Source: Straminergon stramineum (Eukaryota > Streptophyta > Bryopsida > Hypnales > Calliergonaceae). Taken from it: DNA of 64,000 nt. Below, piece by piece: positions 1-10,500 of the stretch. Location of the stretch: positions 26,834,547-26,898,546 of the forward strand of contig OY987263.1 in the NCBI GenBank assembly GCA_963920665.1, read 5' to 3'. The notes beneath the pieces were generated by a model that saw only the letters and a list, made by a program, of their open reading frames with translations, was not told the DNA's origin and made no database searches. Within the stretch, counting starts at the first letter, position 1, and each line of letters begins with the position of its first letter. The position numbers and the translations under genes were made by a program.

Positions 1-288
1 AAACTTGGTTTTGAAGCACAAGGATGTCAAGAATCGATTTACCAGTGCGAAAAAAGATTAAATGGCCAGGTTCCGGTGGTCCCTGCTTCCCTGTTTCTAT
101 CTGGCACCATCAATTATTCTGAGCCAACTCCTCGCACCCAACGGATACGAGAAGGCTACAAAGTTAATGAACGACCTGCGGATGCGCAAACTACAAAGAA
201 ATGCACCGGTTCATCACCAACTGGAAAGGTTTGGTCAGTACAAACTTTGGACGCTGATGGGCATTTCCTATGTAGTGAGAACACATGA
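1..288 (+). CDS. Possible 3'-terminal exon of an unidentified gene (cut by window edge)
   Basis: Reading frame 1 is open from the first base to a TGA at 286-288 (95 codons). G+C content is visibly higher than in the DNA that follows. The predicted peptide ends in GKVWSVQTLDADGHFLCSEN and carries a Pro/Thr/Arg-rich middle part. No domain is recognised. A second frame (ATG at 62, stop at 329-331) is also open across most of the stretch, so the choice of frame is uncertain. After base 331 the sequence becomes AT-rich with no further coding signal. I infer that this is the end of a gene lying mostly to the left. A pseudogene or chance ORF is possible. Confidence 0.35.
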   Translation, partial: KLGFEAQGCQESIYQCEKRLNGQVPVVPASLFLSGTINYSEPTPRTQRIREGYKVNERPADAQTTKKCTGSSPTGKVWSVQTLDADGHFLCSENT

Positions 289-589
289 ACTTTTGAATGA
301 GGAGCATGACAAGCATGATAAACTAGGGTGACTAGTTTATGAAGCTTGGCAAATGGGTTGCTCCCATGAAAAGTGTTTGATTTCTCAAGTGCACTACCAC
401 TTTCTACAGTTGGAGTTTATGTACACACTTCGTTTTGGAAGTAAGTATTGAAAATTGCATCTATCAAAGTTTAGGTAGATGTTACAAATCATGACTAGAA
501 AGATGTTTGAAATTTGATACTACAATTAATAGTGCAAAATTGTTATGTTCCAAACTATGAAATACCTCCAAATACCACAATAAATACTA

Positions 590-1045
590 GTCCCAATGTA
601 TAATTCACCAATCTAAAGGTCTAACTCTTCTAAATGCCCACTATAGTAACTAGAAGGAATTCTTTTTAAATTAAAAAATGTAATTGAACCAATCCAAAGA
701 AAAAAAAAATGTAATAATGTGGTTCATGTGAATCTATGCAACTCCAATGTTTAAATCACAAATTACAATGGAAAACCCCAAAAACACCCCAAGGAAAAAA
801 ATAAAAAATAAAAGCCCATAATGTAGTTCATATGAATCCAAGTACCTCAAATGTTTAATTCACTGATTAAAATGGCAAACCCTTCTACATACTTACTAAA
901 GTAATTCAAAGGAAATAAAAACAAAAAATCTTGATGTGGGTCACGTGAGTCTCTTCAAAATCAAATGTTCATTTCTCCAACTAAAATGCCAAACTCTTCT
1001 ACATATGCACAAAAAAATCCAACAAAATTTTTAAAAAATAAACTA
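590..1045. repeat. Degenerate tandem repeat, about 110-bp unit, four copies
   Basis: Four diverged units begin near 590, 711, 819 and 931. They share the pattern TAATGTnGTTCATnTGAATC, then CAAATGTTTAATTCAC, then AAAATGGCAAAC, then CTTCTACATA. Nothing coding is seen between 332 and 1320. Confidence 0.6.
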
Positions 1046-1324
1046 AATGTCATTGATATAAATGTAGAATTCAGAACATTCAAACCTAAAATACAAAGTC
1101 ATTTCCAAGCGAATATCTTCATCACCTTGTATTATAGGCTATGACAATTGAATTTTTTTGCCAAAATCATTTGCACTCCTTACTATATCAAATTTTAGAG
1201 ATGCATATTGTCCTAAATGAGGATCTCAAAAGGTCAATGCAAAATTTAGACCTTTATTTAGATTGTTTAACTTTGGGGGAAGAATCCTATAGCAAATTGA
1301 ATGTATGAGGCCCCCCAAAAGTAA

Positions 1325-1975
1325 ATGTGTACTTGTTTTGAAGTGTTTGTGCCCATAAATTTGTACTTTTCCAATCTTTACATTCGAGCCTATGCATTTG
1401 CTTCCGTCCTTTGGTATCTATACCCATGTGTTCGTGCACATCTTTGCCTCCATGCCCATAGTCCCATATGTATGCATCCATCCTTATATTTTCACCTATA
1501 CCAATTCGCCTATCCCACCCGAAATCCCAATCTAATTCAAAACCTCTTCCAAGAGAACTTATTGCCTTTACATTTGCGCCTATTTATCACCGCCCATCTT
1601 TGCATTTGAGCCCATTTGATAGATTTTGTTAGTGTCTATCCTTCCGTTTGTGCCCATTCATCACAACTTATCCTTACATCTCCACCCATTTGTCACCATC
1701 TATCTTTACATCCATGCCTATCCATCAACCCATTCATGTGTCTATGCCCATGTGTCCATGCATATACCTATGTCTACTCCGTTTGTCCCTACCCATCTTT
1801 ATGTTTGCACCCCTTCCTGCACAAGTGCACATGCATTTGCTTCCAGTTTCACCATCCACATTCTAATTTGTCTATGTCACTGTCCTATCCCAATGTTTGC
1901 ACCCCATCCATCTATACCCTTATTCCAACAAAGAATGCCACATCTACATCCTCCATGCCATGTCACTCAATAAAG
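1325..1975. repeat. Pyrimidine-rich degenerate minisatellite
   Basis: The plus strand is built from short, imperfect variants of phrases such as CATCTTTGCATTTGTGCCCAT, with CCCAT, CACCCATTTGTC and CATCCAT recurring every 20-35 bases. Overlapping open frames here (for example 1616-2008) encode His/Pro/Cys/Tyr-rich low-complexity peptides, as expected from the repeat composition. I do not regard them as genes. Confidence 0.6.
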
Positions 1976-2425
1976 GTAAATCATAGTAATTTTTTTTACC
2001 ATGCATAATCTCAAGTCCTAAAAATCCCAAGTGCTCTAAACCATTCATCTGTCTCATCTGATTAATTTCTTTGCTTGTCCAATGACCGTAACTTGCTTGA
2101 TGTGACAACCTGGCCTAGCCTCCCCAATACATGATTTTGCACAATTGCACACATCACTAAGGAAATCAAGCTCTTCAAGTTCTCCATATCGATCTAAAAA
2201 ACAATAGCTTCTGATCTTCACTAGCACATTTCCTAAGTTTCCAATTCCCTAGTATCCATTCAAGCTAGCTTTCTAGTTTAGAACTTTGCAAAGACAATTT
2301 GATATTTTTCAGCGTAGCATTTTATCCATGGCGGTATTTGGAGTTCTTCATTGAGATCAAAGTTTTGGTTCTAGCTAGCTAATTGCTATTTGATTTTTAA
2401 TTTGTATCTTTTTTTCTCTCTCTCA

Positions 2426-2450
2426 TTATATATATATATATATACACACA
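2426..2450. repeat. (TA)n/(CA)n microsatellite
   Basis: A run of TA dinucleotides passes into CACACA, preceded by a TC-rich tract. No gene is evident from 1976 to 2494. Confidence 0.85.
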
Positions 2451-2494
2451 CTGGTCATTGACTTAATTTTATTTGACCTCATGTTATTCCCTAG

Positions 2495-2873
2495 ACAATT
2501 CTCAAAAGTAATGCTAATGAGAACAAAAGAAAACTAGAGAAAGACCTTGAGTACAACAGTGGTGGTTTAGGTTTGTAAGTTCTAAGCAGTTGTTTCTTGT
2601 TTAGAAATGTTAATAGTGTTTGCTTCCATTTGGAATCATTTCTGTACAAGCCAAATGCATCCATTGGTGTTTTTTAAGATAGTCTGCATTTGAATTTTAG
2701 GCATGACATTGATTGATGAGTGTGTGTTTGTGTATATGTGTACTATGACAAGAGTGTGTTTTTGTAGACCCTAATGTTGCAGGAATAGAGCAAGAACTAG
2801 GTATGTTTCTTGAACAAAAAGCGAAGCAAGATAGATCTAAAAGATCAGGTGGAGATGATGTGGAAGTGGATTG
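2495..2873 (+). pseudogene. Two consecutive exon-like segments with matching splice phase
   Basis: Segment A (2495-2570) follows a pyrimidine-rich acceptor ending CCCTAG and stops at a GTTTGT donor. Segment B (2783-2873) follows GTTGCAG and ends before GTAAGT. A ends with one spare base and B begins with the two that complete a Gly codon. The joined frame is open for 55 codons and is strongly charged: NANENKRKLEKDLEYNSGG in A, and EQELGMFLEQKAKQDRSKR then GGDDVEVDW in B. I recognise no family and find no convincing flanking exons. It is either part of a real gene whose other exons I missed or a captured or decayed gene fragment. Confidence 0.35.
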
Positions 2874-3881
2874 GTAAGTTCAAAAGAGATTTCCTTCTAA
2901 AAATTGTTTTATTACCTTTTCTACATAAATAATCACTTCCAAATACAATTTTATTTCATACTATGTTGAAACTTGTCATGGGCTCCTATAATTTTTGAAT
3001 TCTTTGGAGAAGTTTGTTTATCATCATTTTATTAAAACTAATAGTCATTAGAAGAGAATTGAGGGCTTCAAGAGCCCGTTTTAGGGTTGTTCCTTGCATT
3101 GTTCCTTATGCTCTCAGAAATTGGAAACCAGCCCATTATGGGCTGAATTTTCGAATTTTTTGGGAAAAAAAATTAAAAATTTGTTTTTCCAAAAGTTTCT
3201 AAAAAGTACTAATAAACCTAAAACTGAATTAAAAAAATATTTTAAAAGTAATAATAAATGAAAATAGTTTTAAAATAATTAAAATAATTTGAAATAGTAT
3301 TATTTTCTAATGTGGCAATGTCTTTGCCACGTCAAACTGCTAATGTGGTGAGTTCCTACACCTTGGGAATTCAAAACAACTCGTGGCTTCTTCATGAACT
3401 CAAATCTCTTCTAATGAGTTGAAAGCAATTTGGGCACTTGGGAGTCAATTTGTATTAGTTGCAAAGAGTTGGCGAATCTTTTTGATCAATACCACCACTT
3501 TGTCCTAAACAATATCCTATTCAAATTGATGTAGATGATTCAATTAAGACAATTTTCAAATAGTTAAGGCAATGCAAATAGGTAAGAATGTTGTAAGGCA
3601 AAGGAATTTAAATGCTAGGAAGAGATTTAGATCATATTCATTATAATGAAAAGCCAAAGCATTTGTTTTCTAGCAAATTAGGAATTGGTAAAACAGATTG
3701 GAAGTAATGTTTGGATTGATTTAGTATAGGAATACTTTGTGTAGGCTTAGCAATTGTAGTACCTTATAGTACGTGTGCTTCTAAGTTATAAATCCTTGGA
3801 GTAAGATGCATCTTTCACAACCTTTCCAAGTTCTTCCTCCATTCCAAAATGATCTTGTTTATTTAGACAAAATGTTCTAGA
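2874..3881. other. AT-rich intergenic stretch
   Basis: Nothing recognisable apart from one short open frame at 3014-3202, which has no domain and poor coding character. Confidence 0.5.
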
Positions 3882-4851
3882 TTAACCCCTCACCGCCCAA
3901 GGGGACCATAAGTGTCCTTAGGTCAAATTAAAAGTGTTGCAACTTTTGCATCCGATGTTCGAATTCAATAAAACTTGTTGTAAAATTTTTTCCATCTCTT
4001 CTAGTTTGTGTGGTAAAATTTTCAGATCAATCCAAGATTTACTGAATTTTTGGAAGCCAATCGAAGTTCACAAGTTCAATTTGAGTTTAGCAAACTGCAT
4101 TTGATGGCTGCAACTTCCGGGGCTTGTATCTCCTTCATCCAAAGTTTGTTTTCAATAAAATTTGTTGTATTATGTTTCCCTTGAATTCTAGTTGTTGTGG
4201 TAGAATTTTCATGTCAATCCAAGTTGTTTTGAATGTCTGGGATCAATTCGAAGTTCAAAATCCTAACATTTTTGGATTACAGTGAACTTTGGTGGCTTGT
4301 TTCTTCTTCACACAATGTTTGATTTCAATAAAAACTTTTGGTAGAGTTGCGCATACTAGTCTAGTTTTTGTGTATAAAATTTCATATCAATCCAAGAAGT
4401 TATGAGTGACTGAGAAGCATTTTAGTAGAAGGAGGTTCAGTTTTTGATGTGCTTTTTGCAACTCTTTTCTTGCTATTTTTTGACATTTCAAAGTCATTTT
4501 GTAGACACAATGAGTCATTTGAATGATATTTTTTTTCCTCAGTGTGTTTTTATGCTGATTTTGAATCACTTTATAGTTTAAAGTTTCTTCATTTGAGTAG
4601 ATTTAGAAACCGAATTTCACCTCCAAATGTATTTTTAGGAAAAATTCAGCATCCTTTTTCAACACTAAAACATTATAATCTTGCAATCTATGTGGATAGA
4701 TGACACCAAATTTGGTGCATGCAATCTACAACAAGTGCACTACAAGATTTTATGGTTGAGATCTCTATAACTTAGTGAAAATTATATTTGTAACACTTCA
4801 AAAGAAATGTTGTTTTTGGACCTGTTCAAGCCTTGGGCGGTGAGGGGTTAA
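3882..4851. mobile_element. TTAA-flanked non-autonomous DNA transposon, 970 bp, with internal tandem repeats
   Basis: TTAA stands at both edges (3882-3885 and 4848-4851). Inside these lies a perfect terminal inverted repeat CCCCTCACCGCCCAAGG. The interior holds three imperfect direct repeats of about 180 bp, centred near 3955, 4140 and 4314. Each contains TTCAATAAAA, then CTAGTTTnTGTG, then TCAATCCAAG. There is no transposase ORF. TTAA target duplication with CCC-starting ends is known for piggyBac; Kolobok and Sola3 also duplicate TTAA. Assignment to one superfamily is an inference. Confidence 0.75.
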
Positions 4852-5723
4852 GGTTGAGATAACAACATTTAAACGTGCTTCAAGTTGCAAGTAGTGTTCA
4901 ATGCATTCCTATTGTATAGGAAGTATTAGTTTGGTTTAGTTTTCAAAGTGTAGTTTTGGAGTACTCAAAAGTTTATTTTTTCAGGCATTTGTAGAGAGTA
5001 TCGATGGCCATCCATTTGGTCAATCTAACATAGTTCCCGCAAAGCCTACATTATTATTTTAGTGTTCCTACAATTTTGTGGTGTCTATGTCATTAGTCAT
5101 ACATGTTTGTATGTCATTTGTGCCAAAGTTCCTTGCAATTCTTTGACATGTACTAGCTCTAGAACCTAGATCTATGGAGTGCATTATGTGGGAATTTTTG
5201 ATGTAAGTGATGATGCAAGCCCTTTGAACATTCCACTCAACCTTGTTTAAGACTGTTGGATTCCTTTTGATATTCAACAAGAATGATGAGACTTTTGCAT
5301 ATTCCATGATGGGTGCTTCCATGTAGGTACTAGTGACATCAGCTCATAGTTTATTGCTCTTGTTTGGAGTTTATTATTAGTATTGTACTTGCATCTCACT
5401 ATTCACATTGTTTCTTGAAATTTGATTTTGAGAAAAAAACAAGAATTCAATTTGTGGGCCCTTCTTCCTACATCATAACATGAAGATAATTTTGGGACAC
5501 AAAATACATAAGAATTGGAAGATCATTTTGGATCGAAGGGAGTATTTGGTTTCACTCATTTTCCTTGACTCCATTTGCCATGAATGGATGTATTTGTGAT
5601 ACCTCGACATACTCTTGTATATTTTAGGCTTTTGAAGAATCAATAAGCACTAGTTTTATTGGTCCTCATTTGTCATTTCCTTCATAGTGAAAAGAATTAT
5701 ATGACTTCAACTTCATTTGATAA
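4852..5723. other. AT-rich intergenic stretch
   Basis: No gene or clear repeat boundary was seen. A short minus-strand open frame at 5068-5322 has no recognisable domain. Confidence 0.45.
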
Positions 5724-5969
5724 GATGCAGATGATAGTGGCAATAGTTATTTTTGCAACAATGATAGTGACAATAAAGACATCAGTGACATCAGATTAGA
5801 AGATGATGAGTATCAATTCAAGGATGAGGTGGATCCAATAGAAAAATTCAATGAATCAATATCAACACATGAATGTTGCTAGAGGTATGAATTCAAACCA
5901 TGGAATGATGGCATTGATTTTGACATTGACTTGAACAATTACAAGCCTAGTTGGGTGAAGAACCTTTAG
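5724..5969 (+). pseudogene. Relic of an acidic protein-coding exon (one in-frame stop)
   Basis: An 82-codon frame, interrupted once by TAG at 5880-5882, begins next to acceptor-like GATGCAG and ends in TAG. The peptide is Asp/Glu/Asn-rich, including EDDEYQFKDEVDPIEKFNES and later WNDGIDFDIDLNNYKP. Acidic stretches with a DEVDP motif occur near the C-terminus of some importin-beta family proteins, but the similarity is from memory and weak. Composition differs from the surrounding random AT-rich DNA. Most likely a captured or decayed exon. Confidence 0.3.
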
Positions 5970-6109
5970 ATGTGAATGTCAAGGTTCCTTTCTAGTTTTG
6001 TTTCTTGACATGCTACATGTGCTAGCCCAAAGCTTAACCTTTTCTTTTGAATTCCAACACTCAACTTCACTAATGGGCCTCTAGAAAGTTTAAATTGTCA
6101 AGTATCACA

Positions 6110-6272
6110 TCCAAATTTGCTTCACTAGAGAAAAAAATTGCTTTGATCTTTGTATGCATGTGAAATTGAAGAGGTCAATGTGTAATGTGTGCACAAATAT
6201 TCCAATCACATGCCTAACAAAATCTTTTGCAAAGTGTATTGCTAAATATGCACCAAATCTAATATACCATAC
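6110..6272. repeat. Dispersed repeat, copy 1 (partner at 40436-40606)
   Basis: Shares ordered blocks with 40436-40606, including TTGCTTTGATCTTTGTATG, GGTCAATG.GTnATG, GCACAAAT and TGCAAA.TG.ATTGC. Clearly homologous but diverged. Termini not defined. Confidence 0.6.
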
Positions 6273-6544
6273 TACCTCCAAATGCACTTCTACTTGCTAC
6301 AAAGGGAATCTATTTATACACTTCCTAGTTTGCATTGTTTGGTAAACAAGGACCAAAAACTGTGTCTAAAAAAAATAGTTTGTAGTGATAATTCTTCTAC
6401 CAACTTCTCTATGATGTTAAAACACTTAATTCCTCCACCTTCTCCAATATGTTCAAAGAAACTACCTTTGGTACATAGCTAAAACAATGCTAGTTCAAAG
6501 ATATGTGCACACTTCAATCAATGTCACAATCCTTAATCCTATCT

Positions 6545-7039
6545 TTAACCCCTAAATGTTTGAATGTCCAATTTTTGGAGGATGAATAGATTTAAATTCA
6601 CATTGCTTTTCCGTTACTTCTTGGATGAAAGTCATCCTAATTTATAGAGGTACTTTATCAAGTTGTTGCCCTATCTAATGGGTGGATTTGCAAAAATGAA
6701 ATCATAGATTTTGTAGAATATAAAAATTTCAAAAAATCACCATGTCAAGAGAACCTCACTTCAAATCCATTCCAACAAATTTTACTCAAAAAATGATACA
6801 AAGTGATAGTGTTTTGTTTGTAATCAAACTTAGAAAGAATTTTGAAATTTTCCTTTTAAAATTTATAAAAATTTATTGGAGATTTTGGAGCTGGAATATT
6901 GGAATATGAAACTCATAATCTACAACTTTTACTTGTATATCAACTCCAAAATATTCATCCAAGTAGTACTTTATAATGATTTTTCTCAAATCATCAATTC
7001 TAGAGAACACACTTCTGTTCTGTACGTTTTTGGGTTTAA
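6545..7039. mobile_element. TTAA-family element, second subfamily (partner at 61973)
   Basis: Begins TTAACCCCTAAATG and is collinear with the element at 61973 through blocks such as TTCTTGGATGAAAGTCA, ACTTTATCAAGTTGTTG, AAAAAATCACCATGTC and ATCAATTCTAGAGAACACA. The right edge is placed at GGGTTTAA (7036-7039), a weak inverted match to the left end. No coding capacity. Confidence 0.5.
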
Positions 7040-7516
7040 CGCGCCAATTTAATTTAATATTAGCATCATGAAGTCCAGTAACTAAGCTACTGTATTTCCT
7101 AAAGATGAGCATTCTAGCATTTTTTCTCTTGACGTATTAATCATCAGTGCAAAAAATAAAATACTCCAGAGATAGTATAGCGAGGACAACATCAGCTAGT
7201 AAAATAAAAGCAGTTTCCACTTGCGCTCTAAGCTATATACCATTTCAGAACAGCAGTGTCAATGAACTTTCATCCATGTAACAACTCCCGCCCCAATCTT
7301 ATAGACAACTGAATGAAAAGAAGTGTCCATTATTTACGAGGAATTTCTCTAGCACAGCTCAATGAAAAAGAAAAAAAGACTTAAGTATGCACCTCCTAAC
7401 AACCCAGGTAGCGATACAAATATATTTTAAAAGAAAACTAAAAATTGATCACTACATGAGTCTAATTCCTGCAAAATCCACAACTTGAGGAACAAAGCTA
7501 TGAGAAAGAATAACAT
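7040..7516. other. 3' flank/3' UTR region of the PMT gene
   Basis: Lies immediately downstream (minus-strand sense) of the PMT stop codon. No other gene is seen. AATAAA-like A-rich signals are present but no single poly(A) site can be fixed. Confidence 0.4.
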
Positions 7517-10500
7517 CTACAAAATATCTTCTGGTTGCCAGAGCCGCTTCCGGGCAATTAAGACTTTCTCATCCCTATCTGAAATCGCATCCTTGTCAGC
7601 GTCAAAGACAACAAACCACAGATTCCAGTGTAAGGCATTCAGGTGTTTCCTGACTTCGTCGATGAGAGAGCCTATGTCGCGTATAATGACAACCCCTTCT
7701 GGACGTAAGAGTCTGTCCATCTCAAGGAGCAAATCTACTGGGCTGCAGTCATGGTTGTAGACGTCGGAGAATACATTCCAGGCATGCAGCAAGTCATATG
7801 TTCGTGGGTACGTGGAGTATGCCTCACACCTGCAAGCCACATGGAATTAATTGTTACCAAGCGTAATTTTTAGCTGGACTTGACCAAGCAGTGCGTAGAT
7901 AGCTAACAGCAGGGATAGGAGTAAAACTAGAATGTTTCAGGAACTATTAGACAGTATCATAAAGTGAATGTTTCCCTTTATGCAGGGGGAAGTCTCTCCA
8001 TGGTCAGAGCGATCATACAGAGGCCTACCTTTGTACATGAGTCAACAGTTTCCAGTCACAGATAAAAATTGATCATTACGAGGAGAATCGAACGTCTAAA
8101 GCATTCATAAAATAGAATGAATGGCATCCTTAAAAACTGAGAAGATACAAAACATACCAATCGTGATAGGAACCAATGAAGCCACGATCATAGACGATTT
8201 TCAGAGTGCTTGGTCCAGAAATAGGAACCACATTCATGACCCATACAGGCAACTCCATCTCTTGAAGCGCGGCAGCAAATCCGCCGAAGTTCGCTTTCAT
8301 GTCCATCACGTTCCGGAAACTGTCATCTTCGACTTGTTTGGCGGCCCTCAGCTTCTGCATATAAACGTCCACTCTCTTCTTCCATGCAGCCTTTTCATGC
8401 ACATAAATGGGACTTTGTCAGCTTCTAGTACCAGCGAGGAAACTTACTGTATATTATTCCATATTTAATTCAGGATTTCTCTACAGCTTGAAATGACATG
8501 TAAAGTAAAAGCAATTGCAATAACAGTCCTTGATACTGCACTGTACAGTGCCCTCCAATAAAGACTGCTAACTCCAAAGGGAGGGGTAGCAGTCTCTTAG
8601 GGAAGGCACTGTACAGCACCACGCAAATGGTCATATTCGTTAAAATGGCGTCTTTCAGAGCGTCGAAGTAGGAACATTAAAGGGCTGAAAATTTGAACTG
8701 GCGCAGATCTGGGGTTACAGAAAGGCACCTCGAGCAGTGCCATTTCTTGAATTTGATTAATTTTAACGAATAAAGCGATGTAATTATCACTGCAAGGCCT
8801 CACGGGAGCCAGAAGTGTAAAACAAAACACAAGGACATCTGAGGTCGATGGTAACAGGAAACCAAGCTCATAATGTCAAGAGTGACGATACCGTGTCATC
8901 CATAAACGTTTTATCGTTGAATCCCAGCTCCTTCAGCCTGGAGGGCGGGCTGTACATGCGTTCTGGCCACGGGGACAAAGCAATTCTCCCAGGTCTATTT
9001 TCTGCAATACAGAGTATAAAATAGTCAGATGCACAGGAATCCAATTCACATAAACTTGAAAAAATACTGCAAGGATGAAATTGTGCGACAAATGCTCACG
9101 GGATGTCACGGGAGTTATACAAATCTTCATAGGCTCCTCCCAGCCGGAGTCCGCGTCGTTGGCGATGCTACAAAGTGGAGGCCAAGTTCCAGGGGGCCGT
9201 TTCTCGTAGCATTCATTGGAGATAGGCTTGGTCCAAATGACGGTTTGATCCCGTTTGGCAGCAATCGTCCAACACATCCTACTAACGAGATCCCCCATCT
9301 CCGTCCATTCCTGCTTCTCCGCTGGGTCATCTCGATAAACGGGAGGAGACGACCAAACAAAGTAGCCCCCGGGTCTCAGAATCCGGTCAATTTCTAAAAG
9401 TAGAATTCCATCCCGCTGTCTCCAGTCTATTCGGCAACGGGAACAATGAGCCAGGTCAAATGCTTTGCTGGGATACGGAAGCCGCATTGTTCCCAAGACG
9501 CCCAAAGCTGCAGGGATGCCTCTCTCTAATGCGAACTGTATTTGGTTCTCATGCACGTCATTAGGGGCCAAGGACATTGCCAGGATGTCTTGTGGAAGTA
9601 AGAAGGCACCGAAACTTGCCACCCCACATCCGACGTCAAAGACCGTCCTGATCTTGCCACCGCTGCTCAAATTGCCATCCTTATTCTTGAGCATCTACAC
9701 AGAACGAACCCAACACTAAACTTCAGTATTCCCCCCCCAAAATTGAGATTTTCAGTTTCAGGAAATCTCAAAGACAGATTCTCAAAAATGTATATTTTGG
9801 GAGATCTATAGAGCTGTGGACAGATCTTTATGTACAAGAGTCAAATCTGTTGGTATTAGAAAATTATCATTGTATAAGAATTTCTTACGCAGCTTCTAAG
9901 TGGGAAATTGTGGAACACTACAAGTGTAAGTAGATAACCCCATTCCATTCAAAGATGAGTAACCAGACATTTAGCCAAGTCATGCTGACGCCAGTTGCTA
10001 ATAAGTCCAACCAAGTGTATGAATGGACGAGATGCTGTTTGATAAGTGGAATCAGTGTAGCAGATGATTTCAGTATGCTCTACCTTAATGCATTGCGCAG
10101 AATGATCATTCAGATCTTACTCAAAATCAGTGTCGCCGCGTTGCGCCTTCAATGCTATAAAATACTACAATGAGAAAAGTGTAAGAAGATGTCACCTTGG
10201 CAATATGGGCAATGTACTTGTCCGCACCATCTGGAAAATGGGTACCACCCCCTGGAAAATTCACTTTCTCCCCACGCACAACCATCCAATGCTGATCGGA
10301 CTTCTCAGTGGCAAGGAAAGTGTGTGGCACGTTCGCTTGCCAAATTTCATCCCTGCTCGTCGGCCATTTAATAGGAACCTGTTCTCAGTTGTACACAACG
10401 AGTCAACCCAGGAGAATTGCGCATAACCGTACTACATAGAAAGGATGCAAGTTCACAATAAAATGTCCAAAAAGAACTTCATTTCATGTCCATATAATCT

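Noticed and set aside
1616..2008. 130-codon open frame
   Set aside because: It lies in a pyrimidine-rich minisatellite; all three frames are open and the peptide is repetitive.
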